Positions 51,285 through 60,238 of a stretch of 64,000 bases of DNA are shown piece after piece. This DNA is from Glycomyces sp. L485. Its GTDB lineage: Bacteria > Actinomycetota > Actinomycetes > Mycobacteriales > Micromonosporaceae. The notes under the pieces were generated by a model, which had not been told where the DNA came from, did no database searches, and worked only from the letters and a program-made list of their open reading frames with translations. Each line of letters starts with the position of its first letter. Within the stretch, counting starts at the first letter, position 1. The DNA lies in contig NZ_JAKZEW010000020.1 in assembly GCF_022548875.1 (NCBI RefSeq), positions 1 through 64,000 on the forward strand, given 5' to 3'. The position numbers were made by a program, and so were the translations under genes.

Positions 51285-52253
51285 TCAGGTGATGTCGTCG
51301 TATCCGTCGACGCGTCGTCCGAGGCGGTTGCGTCGCACCGGGTCCTCGTCGTCCTCGTCGACCTCGGAGGAGCCGACCGGGTCGGCCGCGCCGACGCCGT
51401 CGGCCTCGCCGATGTCACCGGCCTCGTCGTCCGACCATTCGGGCTCGTCGTGGATCCCGCGCCGTTTGTCGTTGATCGTGGCGATGCCGACGGCGCCCAT
51501 GTAGAGGATGAGCATGCAGATCGCCAGCGCCGTCATCCCGAACGGGTCGGGGGTGGGCGTGAAGATGGCGGTGAACAGGAAGCTCACGAACACCACGATC
51601 CGCCACCAGCTGAGCATCTTCCTGGCAGTGACGATGCCCATGACGTTGAGCATCAGCATGATCAGCGGGAATTCGAATCCGAGCCCGAACACCAGCATCA
51701 CCGCGAGGTAGAAGTTGATGTAGTTCTCCAGGTTCAGGGCGATCTGCAGCCCTGTGTCCTGTTGGAGGAGCATGATGAATTCGAGGCCGTGGCTGACCAC
51801 GAAGTAGGCCAGGACGGCGCCGGCCAGGAACAGCGGCGCGGCGATGCCGATGAACATGTAGGCGTACTTGCGCTCGTTGCGGTGCAGGCCGGGCGCGATG
51901 AAGGCCCACAGCTGGTACAGCCAGATCGGCGAGGTCGCGACCAGTGCCATGTACAGCGAGACCTTGAGGTACAGGCCGATGTGGGAGACCGGCGAGTTCA
52001 AGGTGAAGTTGCACAGGGCCTGTTCGCCGTCTTCGATCGGCGCGCCGGAGGCGCTGCAGTAGGGCTGGGCGAGGAACTCGATGACGCTCTTGGAGAAGAC
52101 CATCGCCACCGCGGTCCCCACCAGGATCACGAGGATGGCGATGACCAGCCGGGTCCGCAGGTCCTGCAGGTGCTCCATGAGAGTCATGGAGCCGTCGGCG
52201 GCACGCTGGAACTTGGACTTGCGTCTGCCTTCGCGCCGGGGTTTGACAGCCAT
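51285..52253 (-). CDS. tatC: Sec-independent protein translocase TatC
   Basis: A 322-residue six-helix membrane protein that recognises twin-arginine signal peptides. Signature: MEHLQDLRTRLVIAI, FIAPGLHRNERKYAYMFI and LVFGLGFEFPLIMLML. The C-terminal tail (about 275-322) is very acidic, longer than in E. coli. Downstream of tatA in the same transcript. Confidence 0.96.
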   Translation of the reverse strand: MAVKPRREGRRKSKFQRAADGSMTLMEHLQDLRTRLVIAILVILVGTAVAMVFSKSVIEFLAQPYCSASGAPIEDGEQALCNFTLNSPVSHIGLYLKVSLYMALVATSPIWLYQLWAFIAPGLHRNERKYAYMFIGIAAPLFLAGAVLAYFVVSHGLEFIMLLQQDTGLQIALNLENYINFYLAVMLVFGLGFEFPLIMLMLNVMGIVTARKMLSWWRIVVFVSFLFTAIFTPTPDPFGMTALAICMLILYMGAVGIATINDKRRGIHDEPEWSDDEAGDIGEADGVGAADPVGSSEVDEDDEDPVRRNRLGRRVDGYDDIT

Positions 52254-52275
52254 ATTCGTTTAAGCGGCGTCCGGC

Positions 52276-52560
52276 CTAGCGGGTCTTCTTGCGGTCGGCT
52301 TCGACCGACTCACCGTCGATCACGGTCTCGTCGACCGACTGCGGTGCTTCGAGCGGCTCACGGGAGTGCTTGGGCTCTGCGCGGTTGTCCGTGTCGGCCT
52401 CGGGGTTCGACGAGTCTGCCTTCATCGCTTCGGTCTCGGACTTGAGGATGCGCATCGAGCGGCCCAGACCCCTGGCCATGTCCGGAAGCTTCTTGGAGCC
52501 GAACAGCAGCAAGATCACAATGACGAGAATGATGATGTGCCAGGGTTTCAATGCGCCCAT
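52276..52560 (-). CDS. tatA: Sec-independent protein translocase TatA
   Basis: A 94-residue translocase subunit. One N-terminal helix (HIIILVIVILLLFGSKKLP) with the FGSKKLP hinge is followed by an amphipathic helix and a polar tail. TatA oligomers form the channel for folded proteins. ATG 52560 follows GGAGGGATC; tatC starts 22 bp later. Confidence 0.95.
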   Translation of the reverse strand: MGALKPWHIIILVIVILLLFGSKKLPDMARGLGRSMRILKSETEAMKADSSNPEADTDNRAEPKHSREPLEAPQSVDETVIDGESVEADRKKTR

Positions 52561-52798
52561 TGTTCGATCCCTCCGGATATATGTCAGTGACGTTAACCAT
52601 CGTATGCCCCCCGATCGCATCCGGCCACAGAGCCTTGCGGGCTGCGATCGGTCGGCGGGCCCAGAAGAGCGTGCGAGCCGCCTGCCTCGATAGTCGGCGA
52701 GCCGGACAAGCATGACCGACGGTTGACAGTTCCGTCAACACAGGAGCCTCAGAGATCTCCGATCTTTATCAGAATGTGGCTCCGATTACGGGACCGTG

Positions 52799-53008
52799 TC
52801 ACTTCTGCGGCATTGAGCCCGCTACGCGCTCGGCGTCGGCCATGGTCGCGTTCAGGCGTTCGGAGAGTTCCTGCGCCTGTTCGGCGCGTTCCTTGAGTCG
52901 GTCGAGCCCGGCGTTGAGTTCACGGAGGGGGCCCAGGAGCTTGAGGGCGGCGACCCCCAGCAGCACGAGCCCGGCGAGCGCCAGTGCGCCCGATATCGCC
53001 CAGATCAT
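52799..53008 (-). CDS. Small membrane protein in the paf-tat locus
   Basis: A 69-residue protein with one transmembrane helix (about 4-24) and a heptad-like amphipathic helix behind it (ELNAGLDRLKERAEQAQELSERLNATM). It overlaps the pafC stop by 4 nt (ATGA), so it is co-translated. Role unknown. Confidence 0.65.
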   Translation of the reverse strand: MIWAISGALALAGLVLLGVAALKLLGPLRELNAGLDRLKERAEQAQELSERLNATMADAERVAGSMPQK

Positions 53009-53985
53009 TGCGACAGTCTAGCGGCGTCCGCGTACCGGGCGAGGGCGGCCCTCGCGGAGTCCTTGACCGATTCGCGCAGCTCGGCAGGGGCGATGACCTG
53101 TGCCTCCCCGCCGAGACCGAGGACGAGGCGGCGAGCCCAGTCGAGGTCGCGGACGCGCATGGTGACCCTGCGGTGGCCGTCGGCCTCGCCGACGACCTCC
53201 TCGCACGGGTAGGAGTCGGTGATCGACTTCGCGCCCGGACCGACGCGCAGTTCGATGCGAGGCAGCTCGGCCTCCAGGAACGCGGTCGGGGCCGGTTCGG
53301 CGCTGTCCGCGGCTCCCGCAGGTCCGCGGCTCGCCAGTCCGGCCGAGGACGCGGCGGGCTCGTCGATGACGGTGCAGGCGTCGATGCGGTCGAGGCGGAA
53401 CTGGCGGACCTCTTCGGCGGAGCGGCACCAGGCCCGCAGGTAGGCGTGGCCTTCTGCGGCGACGACCTCGATGGGGTCGATGATGCGTTCGGAGGTGGTG
53501 TCGCGGCTGGCCGAGTAGTAGGTGATGCGGGCGGCATTCCCGGATTCGACCAGGGCCGCGTAGCGTTCGACGTCGGCCTCGGCGACGGTGTCACGGACGG
53601 GCACCTCGGTGGCCTCGACGCCTGCGGCCGCGGCGAGCTTGTCGAGTGCCGAGGCGATCGCGGCCCGGTCGCCGACGCCGGGCGTGTCCGCCAGGACCCG
53701 CAGTGCCACCGACAGGGCGAGGGCCTCGTGGCCGGCGAGGCGCACGGGCCTGTCCATGCCGGCCGCGAAGATGACGCGGACGGTGTCGGCGTCGAAGGCG
53801 ATGTCGATGAGGTCGCCGGGGCCGTAGCCGGGCAGGCCGCACATCCACAGCAGCGTCAGGTCGGCCCGGATCTGGACGACCGGGACGCCGAAGTCGTCGG
53901 CGAGTTCGCTGATCGGCACCCCTTCGGGGCGGGCGACCAGGTACGGGACCAGGTTCAGCAGCCTGGCGACCCTCGTGTTGGTCAT
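53005..53985 (-). CDS. pafC: WYL-domain transcriptional regulator PafC
   Basis: A 326-residue regulator. The N-terminal HTH (NLVPYLVARPEGVPISELADDFGVPVVQI) leads to a WYL domain (about 140-215: ARITYYSASRD, then HAYLRAWCRSAEEVRQFRLDRI) and a WCX C-terminal part. With PafB it forms the heterodimer that controls the SOS-independent DNA-damage response in mycobacteria. The 4-nt overlap with pafB enforces coupled synthesis. Long open frame upstream is antisense. Confidence 0.93.
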   Translation of the reverse strand: MTNTRVARLLNLVPYLVARPEGVPISELADDFGVPVVQIRADLTLLWMCGLPGYGPGDLIDIAFDADTVRVIFAAGMDRPVRLAGHEALALSVALRVLADTPGVGDRAAIASALDKLAAAAGVEATEVPVRDTVAEADVERYAALVESGNAARITYYSASRDTTSERIIDPIEVVAAEGHAYLRAWCRSAEEVRQFRLDRIDACTVIDEPAASSAGLASRGPAGAADSAEPAPTAFLEAELPRIELRVGPGAKSITDSYPCEEVVGEADGHRRVTMRVRDLDWARRLVLGLGGEAQVIAPAELRESVKDSARAALARYADAARLSQ

Positions 53986-54956
53986 GCCGGGTCCTCCGCG
54001 AGGTTCTGCAGGCACGTGACGGTCTCCTTGACCAGGTCCGGCGGTTCCAGTACGAGCACGTCGGAGCCGAACGAGGCGAGCCAGGAGGCGGTGTGGGGCG
54101 TGTCGGTGTAGGAGAAGCACACCTCGTCGCCCTCCTCGCGCCTGGGCCCGATCTGGTCGGCGCGGCGGCGCACGCCCCAGGCGGTGCGGGGCCGCACCAC
54201 GACCCTCGCTCGCGAGGGGATGTGCTGCTCCTCGGCCTCGGAGGCGAAGGCGAGCACGTCGACGTCGTCGGGGATCGTGTAGGCGTCTTCGGGGCCGGTC
54301 AGCCGGACGTTCCCGTTGATGCGGGTGAGCCTGAAGACGCGCTGGGCGGCGCGATCGAGGTCGTAGCCGGCGACGTACCAGCGGCCGCGCCAGGCGGCGC
54401 AGCCCCACGGTTGAAGGCGGCGGTGCTGCGGAGTCCCGTCGCGGGGGCCCATGTAGTCGAAGGCGACGGCGCGGCGCGAGGCGATGGCCTCCAGCAGTGG
54501 CGAGAGCGCGGCCTCGGTGCCGGGCAGTGCCTTGACCGGGCTGGAGGCGGCGTGGGACTCGACGTCGATGCCGGCGGCGCGGAGCTTTCGCAGGGCCTGG
54601 GCGGTCCCGGACTGGAGTTCGGGCTGGTGCCAGAGCCTGGCGGCGGCTGCGACGGCGGCGGCCTCGGCGTCGGTGAATTCGATCTGCGGCAGCTCGAAGT
54701 CGCCGCGGGCGATGCGGTAGCCCGGTTCGGTGTCGAAGTAGGGGTCGACCCCGGATTGGAGGGGGACTCCGATGCGGCGCAGCTCGGCCTTGTCGCGTTC
54801 GAACTTGCGCTGGAACGCTTCGTGGGCGCGCTTGTCTTCTGGGTCGTGCTCGTAGCCGGGGACGGTCCTGGCGATCTTGCTCGCCGTTTGGAAGCGCCGC
54901 GACGACAGCAGGCACAACACCAGGTTCACCAGCCGTTCAGTGCGATCGTTCGACAC
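53982..54956 (-). CDS. pafB: WYL-domain transcriptional regulator PafB
   Basis: A 324-residue partner of PafC. HTH (ERLVNLVLCLLSSRRFQTASKIARTV, with the ERDK-like FERDKAELRRIGV), WYL domain (AVAFDYMGPRDG, WYVAGYDLDRAAQRVFRLTRI) and WCX region (VVVRPRTAWGVRRRA) are present. Divergent from the DUF3866 gene. Confidence 0.93.
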   Translation of the reverse strand: MSNDRTERLVNLVLCLLSSRRFQTASKIARTVPGYEHDPEDKRAHEAFQRKFERDKAELRRIGVPLQSGVDPYFDTEPGYRIARGDFELPQIEFTDAEAAAVAAAARLWHQPELQSGTAQALRKLRAAGIDVESHAASSPVKALPGTEAALSPLLEAIASRRAVAFDYMGPRDGTPQHRRLQPWGCAAWRGRWYVAGYDLDRAAQRVFRLTRINGNVRLTGPEDAYTIPDDVDVLAFASEAEEQHIPSRARVVVRPRTAWGVRRRADQIGPRREEGDEVCFSYTDTPHTASWLASFGSDVLVLEPPDLVKETVTCLQNLAEDPA

Positions 54957-55062
54957 CTGCCCAGATTATGCCCTCGGGCAGGTGCTCGCCATCCAGGTCG
55001 CCCCTCGGCGAGCCGCGCGAGCCGTGCACCGGCCCCGCCCGGCCCCTTGATAGTGTCCGGTC

Positions 55063-56154
55063 GTGATCAGATGGCGATACGGCACCGTTCGCGCAGTTCG
55101 CGGCGGCTGGCGGGGCTGCACCGAGCTGGAGGTCGACGTCGAGGCCCGCGAGAGCGAGGGGGCGTTCTCGTGCCGGGGCCTGGCATATGACGAGCTCGTC
55201 GGCGCGCCCGAGGCCGGGGACCGGGTCCTGCTCAACTGCAACGCCATCGCCAAGGGCCTCGGCACCGGCGGATACGCGCTGGTCGTGGCCTTGCCCGATC
55301 GGCTCCCGCCGGACGTGGAGGCGCCGGGGCACATCGTCAAGGCCCGCTACACGCCGATGCAGGCGATGCGCCTGGCCGTCGACGAGGACGACTCGCCGCA
55401 CCGGGCCGCGGTCGAGGGCTGCGAGGACCTCGGCGGGATGCCGGTGGTCGTCGCGGACTTGCATTCGGCGCTCGCTCCGGTCCTCGCCGGAATCCACGCG
55501 ACCGCGCCGGACGCGAAGGTCGCCTACGTCATGACCGACGGAGGGTCGCTCCCCGCCTGGTTCTCCCGCCAGCTCGACCAGCTCTCGGACCGGCTCTGCA
55601 CGGTCGTCACGGCCGGGCAGTGCTTCGGCGGGGACCTGGAGGCCACGAACGTCCACAACGCGCTCATCGCCGCGAAGGTCGTCGGCGGAGCCGACATCGC
55701 GATCGTCGCCCAAGGCCCGGGAAACCTCGGCACCGGGACCGTCTGGGGCTTCTCCGGGACCGCCGCGGGCGAGGCCGTCAACGCCGCCGCCGTGCTCGGC
55801 GGACGCCCCGTGGCCTCGCTCCGCATCAGCGAAGGCGACGCCAGGGAGCGCCACCGCGGCGTCTCGCACCACTCCATGACCGCCTACGGCAAGGTCGCGC
55901 TCTCCGGCGCCGACATCCCCGTCCCGGACGAGCTGCCCGCCGAGCTGGAGTCGAAGATCAAATCGCAGCTCGCCGGGCTGCCCGACCGACACCGGCTGGT
56001 CGAGGTCGACTGCTCGGGGCTGGTCGAGGCCATGGAGGCGCTGCCGGTGCGGCTGTCGACCATGGGCCGCGGTCTGGACCGCGACCGCGTCTACTTCGTG
56101 GCGGAGGCCGCCGCCGGGCGCCACGCCGCGCTCTTGGCGCTCTCGCGCGGCTAG
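55063..56154 (+). CDS. DUF3866 family protein
   Basis: A 363-residue protein of a family usually found near the proteasome/paf genes in actinobacteria. It has MIRWRYGTVRAVRGGW, GHIVKARYTPMQAMRLAVDE and RHRGVSHHSMTAYGKVAL. No characterised activity is known. GTG 55063 matches the family start. It is divergent from pafB, and its stop shares CTAG with the small membrane protein. Confidence 0.85.
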   Translation: MIRWRYGTVRAVRGGWRGCTELEVDVEARESEGAFSCRGLAYDELVGAPEAGDRVLLNCNAIAKGLGTGGYALVVALPDRLPPDVEAPGHIVKARYTPMQAMRLAVDEDDSPHRAAVEGCEDLGGMPVVVADLHSALAPVLAGIHATAPDAKVAYVMTDGGSLPAWFSRQLDQLSDRLCTVVTAGQCFGGDLEATNVHNALIAAKVVGGADIAIVAQGPGNLGTGTVWGFSGTAAGEAVNAAAVLGGRPVASLRISEGDARERHRGVSHHSMTAYGKVALSGADIPVPDELPAELESKIKSQLAGLPDRHRLVEVDCSGLVEAMEALPVRLSTMGRGLDRDRVYFVAEAAAGRHAALLALSRG

Positions 56155-56384
56155 AGAACGAACAGGACGAGAATCCACAGGGCGACCACGCCCGCCAGCG
56201 CGAGCGCGAGCACCCAGGTGGGGACCGTGTACTCACCACGGCGGTTGCGTGCGATCTCCTCGCGGATGCGCTCGGTCCTGCGCTTGTAGGCCTCGACCGG
56301 GTCCCACAGGCCACGGCGGCCGCCCCGTTCAGGCTCGCGGCCTTCGCGTTGGCCGGAGTCGTGGTGACTCACTGGTTTCCTCAC
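56151..56384 (-). CDS. Small membrane protein coupled to pafA
   Basis: A 77-residue protein: a polar Arg-rich N-terminal half, then one transmembrane helix (about 54-76: [24 protein letters not shown]). The start overlaps the pafA stop by 4 nt (ATGA). Small membrane proteins at this position occur in other actinobacteria; function unknown. Confidence 0.65.
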   Translation of the reverse strand: MRKPVSHHDSGQREGREPERGGRRGLWDPVEAYKRRTERIREEIARNRRGEYTVPTWVLALALAGVVALWILVLFVL

Positions 56385-57739
56385 ATGCTGGCGATGAGCT
56401 TGTCGACGCGTTCATCGCGGGAGCGGAACGGGTCCTTGCACAGCACGGTGCGCTGGGCCTGGTCGTTGAGCTTGAGGTGGACCCAGTCGACGGTGAAGTC
56501 GCGCCGCCGCTCCTGGGCCTTACGGATGAACTCGCCCCGCAGGCGGGCGCGGGTGGTCTGCGGCGGCACCTCTTTGGCCTCGAAGACCTCGACGTCGTGG
56601 GTGAGGCGCTCGGCCTCGCCGCGGGCCTCCATGAGGTGGTGCAGGCCGCGGCCGCGCCGGATGTCGTGGTAGGCCAGGTCGAGTTGGGCGACGCGCGGGC
56701 TGGACAGGGCCAGGCCGCGCTTCTCCCGGTAGCGCTCGATGAGCTTGAGCTTGGCGACCCAGTCGATCTCGCGGGCGACCGAGTCGAGGTCGCCGGTCTC
56801 GACGGCCTGGAGGACCCTCCCCCACAGTTCGAGGACGCGCTTGGTGACCGCGTCAGCGCCGCGCTGGTCGACGAAGTCCATGGCCTTCTCGAGGTATTCG
56901 CGCTGGATGTCCAGGGCGGAGGCCTCGCGGCCGGAGGCGAGTCGGACCAGGCGCTTGCCGGTGGTGTCGTGGCTGATCTCGCGGATGGCCCGGATCGGGT
57001 TCTCCAAGGTGAGGTCGCGCATCGTCACGCCGGTCTCGATCATCCGCAGCACGAGGTCGGCGGAGCCGAGCTTGAGCATCGTGGTGATCTCGTTGATGTT
57101 GGAGTCGCCGACGATGACGTGGAGGCGCCGGTAGCGCTCGGCGTCGGCGTGTGGTTCATCGCGGGTGTTGATGATCGGACGCGAACGGGTCGTTGCCGAG
57201 GAGACGCCCTCCCAGATGTGCTCGGCGCGCTGCGACAGGCAGTAGCGGGCGCCTCTGGGGGTCTGGAGGACCTTCCCGGCCCCGCAGATCAACTGCCGTG
57301 TGACCAGGAACGGGATGAGCACCTCGGCGAGGCGGCCGAACTCTCCGTGGCGGCTGACCAGGTAGTTCTCGTGGCAGCCGTAGGAGTTGCCGGCCGAGTC
57401 GGTGTTGTTCTTGAACAGGTAGATGTCGCCGGCTATGCCTTCGTCGTGGAGGCGCTTCTCGGCGTCGATCATGAGTCCTTCGAGTATCCGCTCCCCCGCC
57501 CGGTCGTGCTTGACGAGGTCTTCGACCGAGTCGCACTCGGGAGTGGCGTACTCGGGGTGGGACCCCACGTCGAGGTACAGCCGGGCGCCGTTGCGGAGGA
57601 AGACGTTGGAGGAGCGCCCCCAGCTGACGACGCGCCTGAAGAGGTAGCGGGCCACCTCGTCCGGGGAGAGGCGGCGCTGTCCCCTAAATGTGCAAGTGAC
57701 CCCGTATTCGGTCTCTAGTCCGAAAATGCGCCTGTCCAT
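56381..57739 (-). CDS. pafA: Pup--protein ligase
   Basis: A 452-residue ligase that links the Pup C-terminal Glu to lysines of targets. Family hallmarks: [18 protein letters not shown] (ATP/Mg Glu), [59 protein letters not shown]. The C-terminal domain (about 400-452) is complete. Paralogous to Dop at 60239; the shared motifs allow clear discrimination by the N-terminus MDRRIFG versus MTVRRIMGTE. Confidence 0.97.
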   Translation of the reverse strand: MDRRIFGLETEYGVTCTFRGQRRLSPDEVARYLFRRVVSWGRSSNVFLRNGARLYLDVGSHPEYATPECDSVEDLVKHDRAGERILEGLMIDAEKRLHDEGIAGDIYLFKNNTDSAGNSYGCHENYLVSRHGEFGRLAEVLIPFLVTRQLICGAGKVLQTPRGARYCLSQRAEHIWEGVSSATTRSRPIINTRDEPHADAERYRRLHVIVGDSNINEITTMLKLGSADLVLRMIETGVTMRDLTLENPIRAIREISHDTTGKRLVRLASGREASALDIQREYLEKAMDFVDQRGADAVTKRVLELWGRVLQAVETGDLDSVAREIDWVAKLKLIERYREKRGLALSSPRVAQLDLAYHDIRRGRGLHHLMEARGEAERLTHDVEVFEAKEVPPQTTRARLRGEFIRKAQERRRDFTVDWVHLKLNDQAQRTVLCKDPFRSRDERVDKLIASM

Positions 57740-57933
57740 GTCGAAACCCTACCCCGATTCGTATGAGGAGAACACCCCCCGCGATCAAACGGTCCCAGAA
57801 CGCGACAGGCACTATGGAGCTGTAGACGACTGCCCCGGTCGGGCCGGCGACGACCATCCACATGAGTGGGATCGATCCGCGTCGCGACCGGAGCGGACTC
57901 CGGTTCCGGCCGTCGCCGGCCTTCCCAATGGTT

Positions 57934-57973
57934 CCCCGCCGCCTGGCCGCGAAAACGCGGTTCGGCGGCGGGG
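57934..57973. terminator. Nested hairpin between prcA and pafA
   Basis: Outer 10-bp stem (57934-57943 with 57964-57973) and inner CCGCG-AAAA-CGCGG stem, separated by 3-nt bulges. It lies 19 bp after the prcA stop (minus strand). No T-run, but the structure could end or stabilise the prcBA mRNA. Confidence 0.65.
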
Positions 57974-57992
57974 CTTCGGCTCGACGCGTCCG

Positions 57993-58760
57993 TCAGGACT
58001 CGGTCGCCTCGGGGCCCTCGTCGAAGGCCCCGGTCTCGTCGGTTTCGACCGAGGATGCGGATCCTGCGATCGGCATGAGCGCTTCGAGGGCGGCGCCCTC
58101 GATGCGGCGGAAGACCCGGCCGGGACGGGCTCGTTCGAGCATCGCCACCTCCATGACGTCGGTGGTGAGCTCCCGCCTGGAGCCGTTGTCGCCCCCGGAG
58201 GTGAGGGCGCTCAGCGCCAGTGCGAACGCGTCGGCCAACGGCGCGTTGAAGTCGTGCCCGACCTTGAGGACCTCGACGAGCTGGTCGGCCTGGCCGCCCA
58301 TGGCGAGGTAGCCCGGTTCGTCGAGGATCGACCCGTCGAATGTGAGCCGGTAAAGCTCATCGTCCTCGGGGGCGGACCCGACGCCGGCTACGCAGATCTC
58401 GACCTCGAACGGCTTGGTCTGCTCGGTGAAGATCGATCCGAGCGTCTGGGCGTAGGCCTTGGCCAGCGAGGCGGCGGTGACGTCGCGGCGGTCGTAGGAG
58501 TAGCCGCGGAGGTCGGCCATCCTGACGCCCGCGGTGCGCAGGTTCTCCAGCTCGTTGTACTTGCCGACGGCGGCGAAGCCGATACGGTCGTAGAGCTCGT
58601 AGAGCTTGTGGAGGGCCGTCGAGACGTTCTCGGCGACGAAGAGGACCCCGTCGGCGCAGGAGAGCACCACGACGTTGCGTCCGCGCGCGATGTTCTTGCG
58701 GGCGTATTCGGACCGGTCCCGCATGATCTGCTCGGGACTGGTGTAGAACTGCATTCCCAT
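57993..58760 (-). CDS. prcA: 20S proteasome alpha subunit
   Basis: A 255-residue non-catalytic ring subunit. The N-terminal gate region ([33 protein letters not shown]) and the core ([32 protein letters not shown]) are typical. It lies 13 bp downstream of prcB. The acidic C-terminus ([17 protein letters not shown]) is longer than the folded core. Rings of seven subunits form the entry gate to the protease. Confidence 0.96.
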   Translation of the reverse strand: MGMQFYTSPEQIMRDRSEYARKNIARGRNVVVLSCADGVLFVAENVSTALHKLYELYDRIGFAAVGKYNELENLRTAGVRMADLRGYSYDRRDVTAASLAKAYAQTLGSIFTEQTKPFEVEICVAGVGSAPEDDELYRLTFDGSILDEPGYLAMGGQADQLVEVLKVGHDFNAPLADAFALALSALTSGGDNGSRRELTTDVMEVAMLERARPGRVFRRIEGAALEALMPIAGSASSVETDETGAFDEGPEATES

Positions 58761-58773
58761 GTCCGTGGTCCTC

Positions 58774-59607
58774 TCAGCCGTAGGGGTTCTCGGTGCGGGC
58801 GGCGATGACCTCGCGTGCCACTTCGGCCACGGCGGCCTCGTCGACTCGCTTGGTGCCTTCGGCCGTGGCGGTCATGACGACCGGGTAGAGGTCGCGGGTG
58901 GGGTCGGGTCCTCCGGTGGCGGAGTCGTCGTCTGCGGCGTCGTACAGCGATTCGACGGCGAGTTTGACGCACTCCTCGGAGCTCAGTCCCCGCCGGAAGC
59001 GCTTCTTCAGCGCGCTCTTGGCGAATATCGATCCCGAGCCGATCGAGTCGTAGTCTCGCTCCTCGTAGATGCCGCCCACGACGTCGAAGCTGTAGATCTT
59101 GCCGGCTTCGGCTTCGGCGGCGTCCTGGTCGTATCCGGCCAGCAGGGGGACGACGGCGAGGCCCTGGAGGGCGATGCCGAGGTTGCCCCTGAGCATCGTG
59201 GCAAGCCGGTTGGCCTTGCCGCTCAAGGTCAGCGGCGCGCCTTCGATCTTCTCGTAGTGTTCGAGTTCGACCTGGTAGAGCTTGACAAGCTCGATGCCGA
59301 GGCCGGCCGTCCCCGCGATGCCGATCAGCGAGTAGCCGTCGGCGGCGAAGACCTTCTCGATATCGCGGCTGGAGATGTAATTGCCCATTGTGGCTCGTCG
59401 GTCGCCCGCCATCACGACGCCCTCGGCGGTCTTCATGGCGACGATCGTGGTCGCATGCGCGCTCACCTCGGCATAGTCCCCCGGCGGCAGCGGGCGTCTG
59501 CCCGGGAGCAGCTCGGGGGCGGCCTGGATCAGAAACTCCGAGAACGAGGAGGTTCCAGCCGTCATATACGCGTTCGGTAGCTTGCCTGGGATTCCTTCAC
59601 CTGTCAC
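58774..59607 (-). CDS. prcB: 20S proteasome beta subunit
   Basis: A 277-residue protease subunit. A propeptide of 52 residues precedes the catalytic Thr53 in HA-TTIVAMK (the P1 residue is Ala where many homologues have Gly). Other marks are [16 protein letters not shown] and [18 protein letters not shown]-like core strands. Self-cleavage exposes the N-terminal threonine nucleophile. GTG 59607 follows GGGAGGTC. pup lies about 200 bp upstream, further than usual. Confidence 0.96.
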   Translation of the reverse strand: MTGEGIPGKLPNAYMTAGTSSFSEFLIQAAPELLPGRRPLPPGDYAEVSAHATTIVAMKTAEGVVMAGDRRATMGNYISSRDIEKVFAADGYSLIGIAGTAGLGIELVKLYQVELEHYEKIEGAPLTLSGKANRLATMLRGNLGIALQGLAVVPLLAGYDQDAAEAEAGKIYSFDVVGGIYEERDYDSIGSGSIFAKSALKKRFRRGLSSEECVKLAVESLYDAADDDSATGGPDPTRDLYPVVMTATAEGTKRVDEAAVAEVAREVIAARTENPYG

Positions 59608-59806
59608 GACTTGACCTCCCTATTTCCATATTCAATAGCGCGGCCCGTGTTCGGTGGCCTGTCGAACCGAAGGGCCGTCGGTGGTGCAGAGCACCTGGTG
59701 CGTCACCAAACTACAGCCGACGAGCTTCGCTAGACCGGCCGATCTTGAGCCGGTCATCGTCGCCAGGACGCACCAGGCAACCCTTTGTCCACTGGCAGGG
59801 GGCCTT

Positions 59807-60022
59807 CTACTGGCCGCCCTTTTGCACGAACGAGCGGACGAATTCCTCGGAGTTGGTCTCCAGGACATCGTCGATCTCGTCGAGCAGGTCGTCTACTTCC
59901 TCGGTGATCTCTTCGTGACGCTCGGCAATCTCGGGGTCGACAGCGGCCTCTGTGGCCTCGGCGTCAGTGTCCTGCCGTGACCGCTGCGACTGCGACTGCC
60001 CGCCGGAGTCCTTCGCTGCCAT
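59807..60022 (-). CDS. pup: Prokaryotic ubiquitin-like protein Pup
   Basis: A 71-residue intrinsically disordered tag. The central coiled-coil-forming helix ([35 protein letters not shown], shown here from positions 37 on) binds Mpa. It ends in Gly-Gly-Gln, so Dop must deamidate the terminal Gln before PafA can ligate it. 199 bp separate it from prcB and 216 bp from dop. Confidence 0.97.
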   Translation of the reverse strand: MAAKDSGGQSQSQRSRQDTDAEATEAAVDPEIAERHEEITEEVDDLLDEIDDVLETNSEEFVRSFVQKGGQ

Positions 60023-60191
60023 CGCTTTTCCCTTCTACCTTCGAACGCCGGCCTTCGACCGACGGTGAATAAACCGTACCGCGAAGGTACGACACCACGC
60101 CAGATACGACGCCGTTCCGGCCCGCAATATTCCGACGCCCGAAACATCCCACATGGGTGAAAGACGAGCACACAGGGAGATTACGACATCA

Positions 60192-60209
60192 CCGTCCGAT
60201 GCCGGACGG
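60192..60209 (-). terminator. Terminator-like hairpin after dop
   Basis: A perfect 7-bp stem CCGTCCG/CGGACGG with 4-nt loop, about 30 bp after the dop stop on the minus strand. The pup gene may therefore have its own promoter in the 60023-60190 stretch. Confidence 0.55.
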
Positions 60210-60238
60210 CTGGGAAATACGCCCAGGGCGAACAGGCC

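Noticed and set aside
53005-54915. 636-codon frame suggesting a pafB-pafC fusion
   Set aside because: Upstream of 53985 the frame is an out-of-frame reading of pafB; the two genes are separate with a 4-nt overlap.
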